Assembly: GCA_023846275.1 (NCBI GenBank)
Contig: CM043872.1
Coordinates: 28,014,670 to 28,078,669 of the forward strand
Direction: 5' to 3'
DNA from: Vanilla planifolia
Taxonomy: Eukaryota; Streptophyta; Magnoliopsida; Asparagales; Orchidaceae
DNA length: 64,000 nt
The notes under the pieces were generated by a model. The model saw only the letters and a program-made list of their open reading frames with translations, was not told where the DNA came from and did no database searches. Within the stretch, counting starts at the first letter, position 1. Each line of letters starts with the position of its first letter. Shown here one piece after another: positions 62,373 through 64,000 of the stretch. The translations under genes and the position numbers were made by a program.

Positions 62373-64000
62373 ATGTTCCAGTCAATCGCCTTGGGTCAAT
62401 ATTTCCATCAGATCATCCGGTCATTTAGCTGTGATCTCAGAAATCTTCTGCTCCTTCGAGGAATAGGAGATTTTTTCTGCTTATTCTTCTGCAAAGGATC
62501 GCATCCCATTTTCCTAAACAGGTAGGTTCGTCATTTGTAATTGCATGTTCTGTTAGGAGTTACAAAAATGCATCGTCATACGTGCGTGCTTGTTGATCTA
62601 TATTGCTTTGCCCGCTAATTTGAACGAAGTTCTGTTGTTTGGGAGCTGTAGGACTGATGAGCGTAAGCCATCTGCTCTTGATAGCGGAATACTTATTGTG
62701 GAAGAGCCACTATATGTCAATGCCGAAGACTGGTTCGTGAAGCAGGATAAGGATCAGAAGTATAAAGGTGACGGAGATCCAGATTTAATTTTCAATGTGT
62801 TGGATTCGCTTATTTTAGGAACTATGGAACGGCTGAAGAACCTGAGGTCAGTATTCTAGATTCATGTAAATTCTGGAAAAACTGAATGATACCTGGTTCC
62901 TTGAGTCGCCTGCTAGGAATTCTCTCGTCTTTTTTCCCTCCATTTCTACCAGACTTTTAAGGTTATTCCTTCTTGTTCAAAATTCCCTAGTCTTGGAATT
63001 TTTTTTAAAATCCTTACAATCACGGAATAATTGTTTTGGTCCATCCGATTCCCTTAACCATGTGTGGTTTCTTAAATATGCAGGGAGAGTATGTTTGTAT
63101 CTGGAAGAATAAATTTTTTTGGTGCAGGTGCCAATGCGGTGAGTTCATCTCATTGCTTCAAATATGCTTCCAATAGAGCTTCTTTGCTGCTTAGGTATTT
63201 CTGCATAGAAGGCAAGGTTGATGTTGCTCTGCAACTGCATGGCAACTTGCTACAGAATCATACTGTCCCAGATTTGCACACATATAATATCCTCATGAAT
63301 GCACTTTGTAAGAACAGAGACTTGTTCACTGCAGCTTGGCTTCTAGACTTGATGCCGAAAGTGGGAATCCTTCCAAATAATGTAACATACAACACCCTTA
63401 TTAATGGATATTGTCAATCACAAAATTTAGACAATGCTCTCCATGTTTTCTCTTTGATGTGTCAGAATGGAGTAAAAGCCAATGTTATCACTTGCAATAT
63501 ACTTGTCCATGCTTTGTGTAAGAAGGGACTTCTAGATAGAGCAATCAAGCTCCTTGTTAAGATTTTGGATCAAAACAATACTGCAAATTTAATAACAACT
63601 ACAATTTTGCTGGATGAAAGTTGCCGAAGAGGTGATCTAAAAGAAGCACTTAGAATCTGGAATGCAATGTTTAGGATGGGAGTAACTGTTGATCGTGTTG
63701 CATATAATGTGCTCATTTATGGGTTTTCTTTTGTACAGAAGACAAAATTTGCATATAAATATATTCCTGAAATGTTTAAAAGGGGCTTTTATCCTGATGT
63801 TGTGACATTCAATACTCTTATAAGTGGCCACCTTAAAGAAGGGGATATTGAACAGGCATGTGATGTGCATGGTAGAATGACTCTTTTTGGCGTTTTACCC
63901 GATCATGTCTCATACAAACTGCTTATTCAAGCTCTTAGTTTGCATGATACCTTGTTTAGGGCTCTTGTTTATTTGAGAAAAATGCTAGATGATGAGATGG
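62373..64000 (+). CDS. P-class pentatricopeptide repeat protein (3' end outside window)
   Basis: Exons 62373-62521, 62652-62846 and 63084 to beyond the window; donors CAG/GTAGGT and GAG/GTCAGT, phases consistent (AG + G at both joins). The ATG at 62373 is the first in-frame start after a TGA at 62340-62342. About 420 residues are visible. Residues 1-50 are hydrophobic/basic and could target mitochondria or plastids. Residues 51-175 are a non-repeat leader with VEEPLYVNAEDWF. From residue 180 onward about seven consecutive 35-residue P-type PPR motifs run to the window edge, for example HTYNILMNALCKN, VTYNTLINGYCQ, ITCNILVHALCKKG, VAYNVLIYGFS and VTFNTLISGHLKEGD. P-class PPR proteins bind organelle RNA in a sequence-specific way, in stabilisation, splicing or translation. 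Target and orthologue are not assigned. Introns in a PPR gene are a little unusual. Confidence 0.85.

Noticed and set aside
62162..62428. 88-codon frame just upstream of the PPR coding start
   Set aside because: Out of phase with the PPR exons. It overlaps the likely true start at 62373 and lacks any domain; at most an upstream ORF.
63637..63870. 77-codon minus frame
   Set aside because: Shadow of the PPR coding exon on the plus strand.

Overview
This is a plant nuclear window, almost certainly from an angiosperm. It carries plant-specific gene families (an NFD6-like mitochondrial protein, a UGNT1-type Golgi nucleotide-sugar transporter, an RIN13-like protein, the xylan glycosyltransferase IRX14 and a P-class PPR protein) with GT-AG introns, in an AT-rich background full of decayed plant retrotransposons. 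The species cannot be named from the sequence. Very long, transposon-filled introns (13.3, 7.7, 3.9 and 2.7 kb) point to a lineage with expanded introns. No bacterial, viral or CRISPR content was seen.

Layout. 0.58-0.9 kb (+): NFD6-like small gene, perhaps with a last exon at 11.19 kb. 1.4-15.4 kb: repeats, namely local duplications, a Ty3/gypsy gag-protease remnant holding a MITE-like insertion, a tandem LTR-internal-LTR-internal-LTR array (8.4-10.85 kb) and a rotted Ty3/gypsy element (12-15.4 kb). 18.8-22.24 kb: a GC-rich LINE derivative flanked by a 13-bp target-site duplication, with an intact ORF1 (DUF4283 plus zinc knuckle) and an RNase H domain but no endonuclease or reverse transcriptase. 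22.39-42.79 kb (+): UGNT1-like gene, 10 exons, 340 codons. Its first intron is 13,251 bp and holds an 8.5-kb decayed, minus-strand Tat-like Ty3/gypsy element. 44.23-47.81 kb (-): RIN13-like gene, 3 exons. 48.9-50.0 kb: Ty1/copia integrase remnant. 51.90-61.26 kb (+): IRX14, 3 exons, 516 aa, intron 2 of 7,736 bp. 62.37 kb to the right edge (+): P-class PPR gene, cut by the window end.

The genes do not form an operon-like unit. UGNT1 and IRX14 are both expected in the Golgi (UDP-GlcNAc import and xylan backbone synthesis), NFD6 and the PPR protein in organelles, and RIN13 in the nucleus in disease resistance. Gene models were built by hand: reading phase agrees at every splice junction of UGNT1, RIN13, IRX14 and the PPR gene.

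Most unusual: the RT-less LINE derivative sitting between the UGNT1 promoter and first coding exon, where its target-site duplication also duplicates a splice-donor-like site; the tandem short LTR-element array; and a 50-bp duplication that copies the exon-1 splice donor of UGNT1. I found no convincing wholly new biological system.
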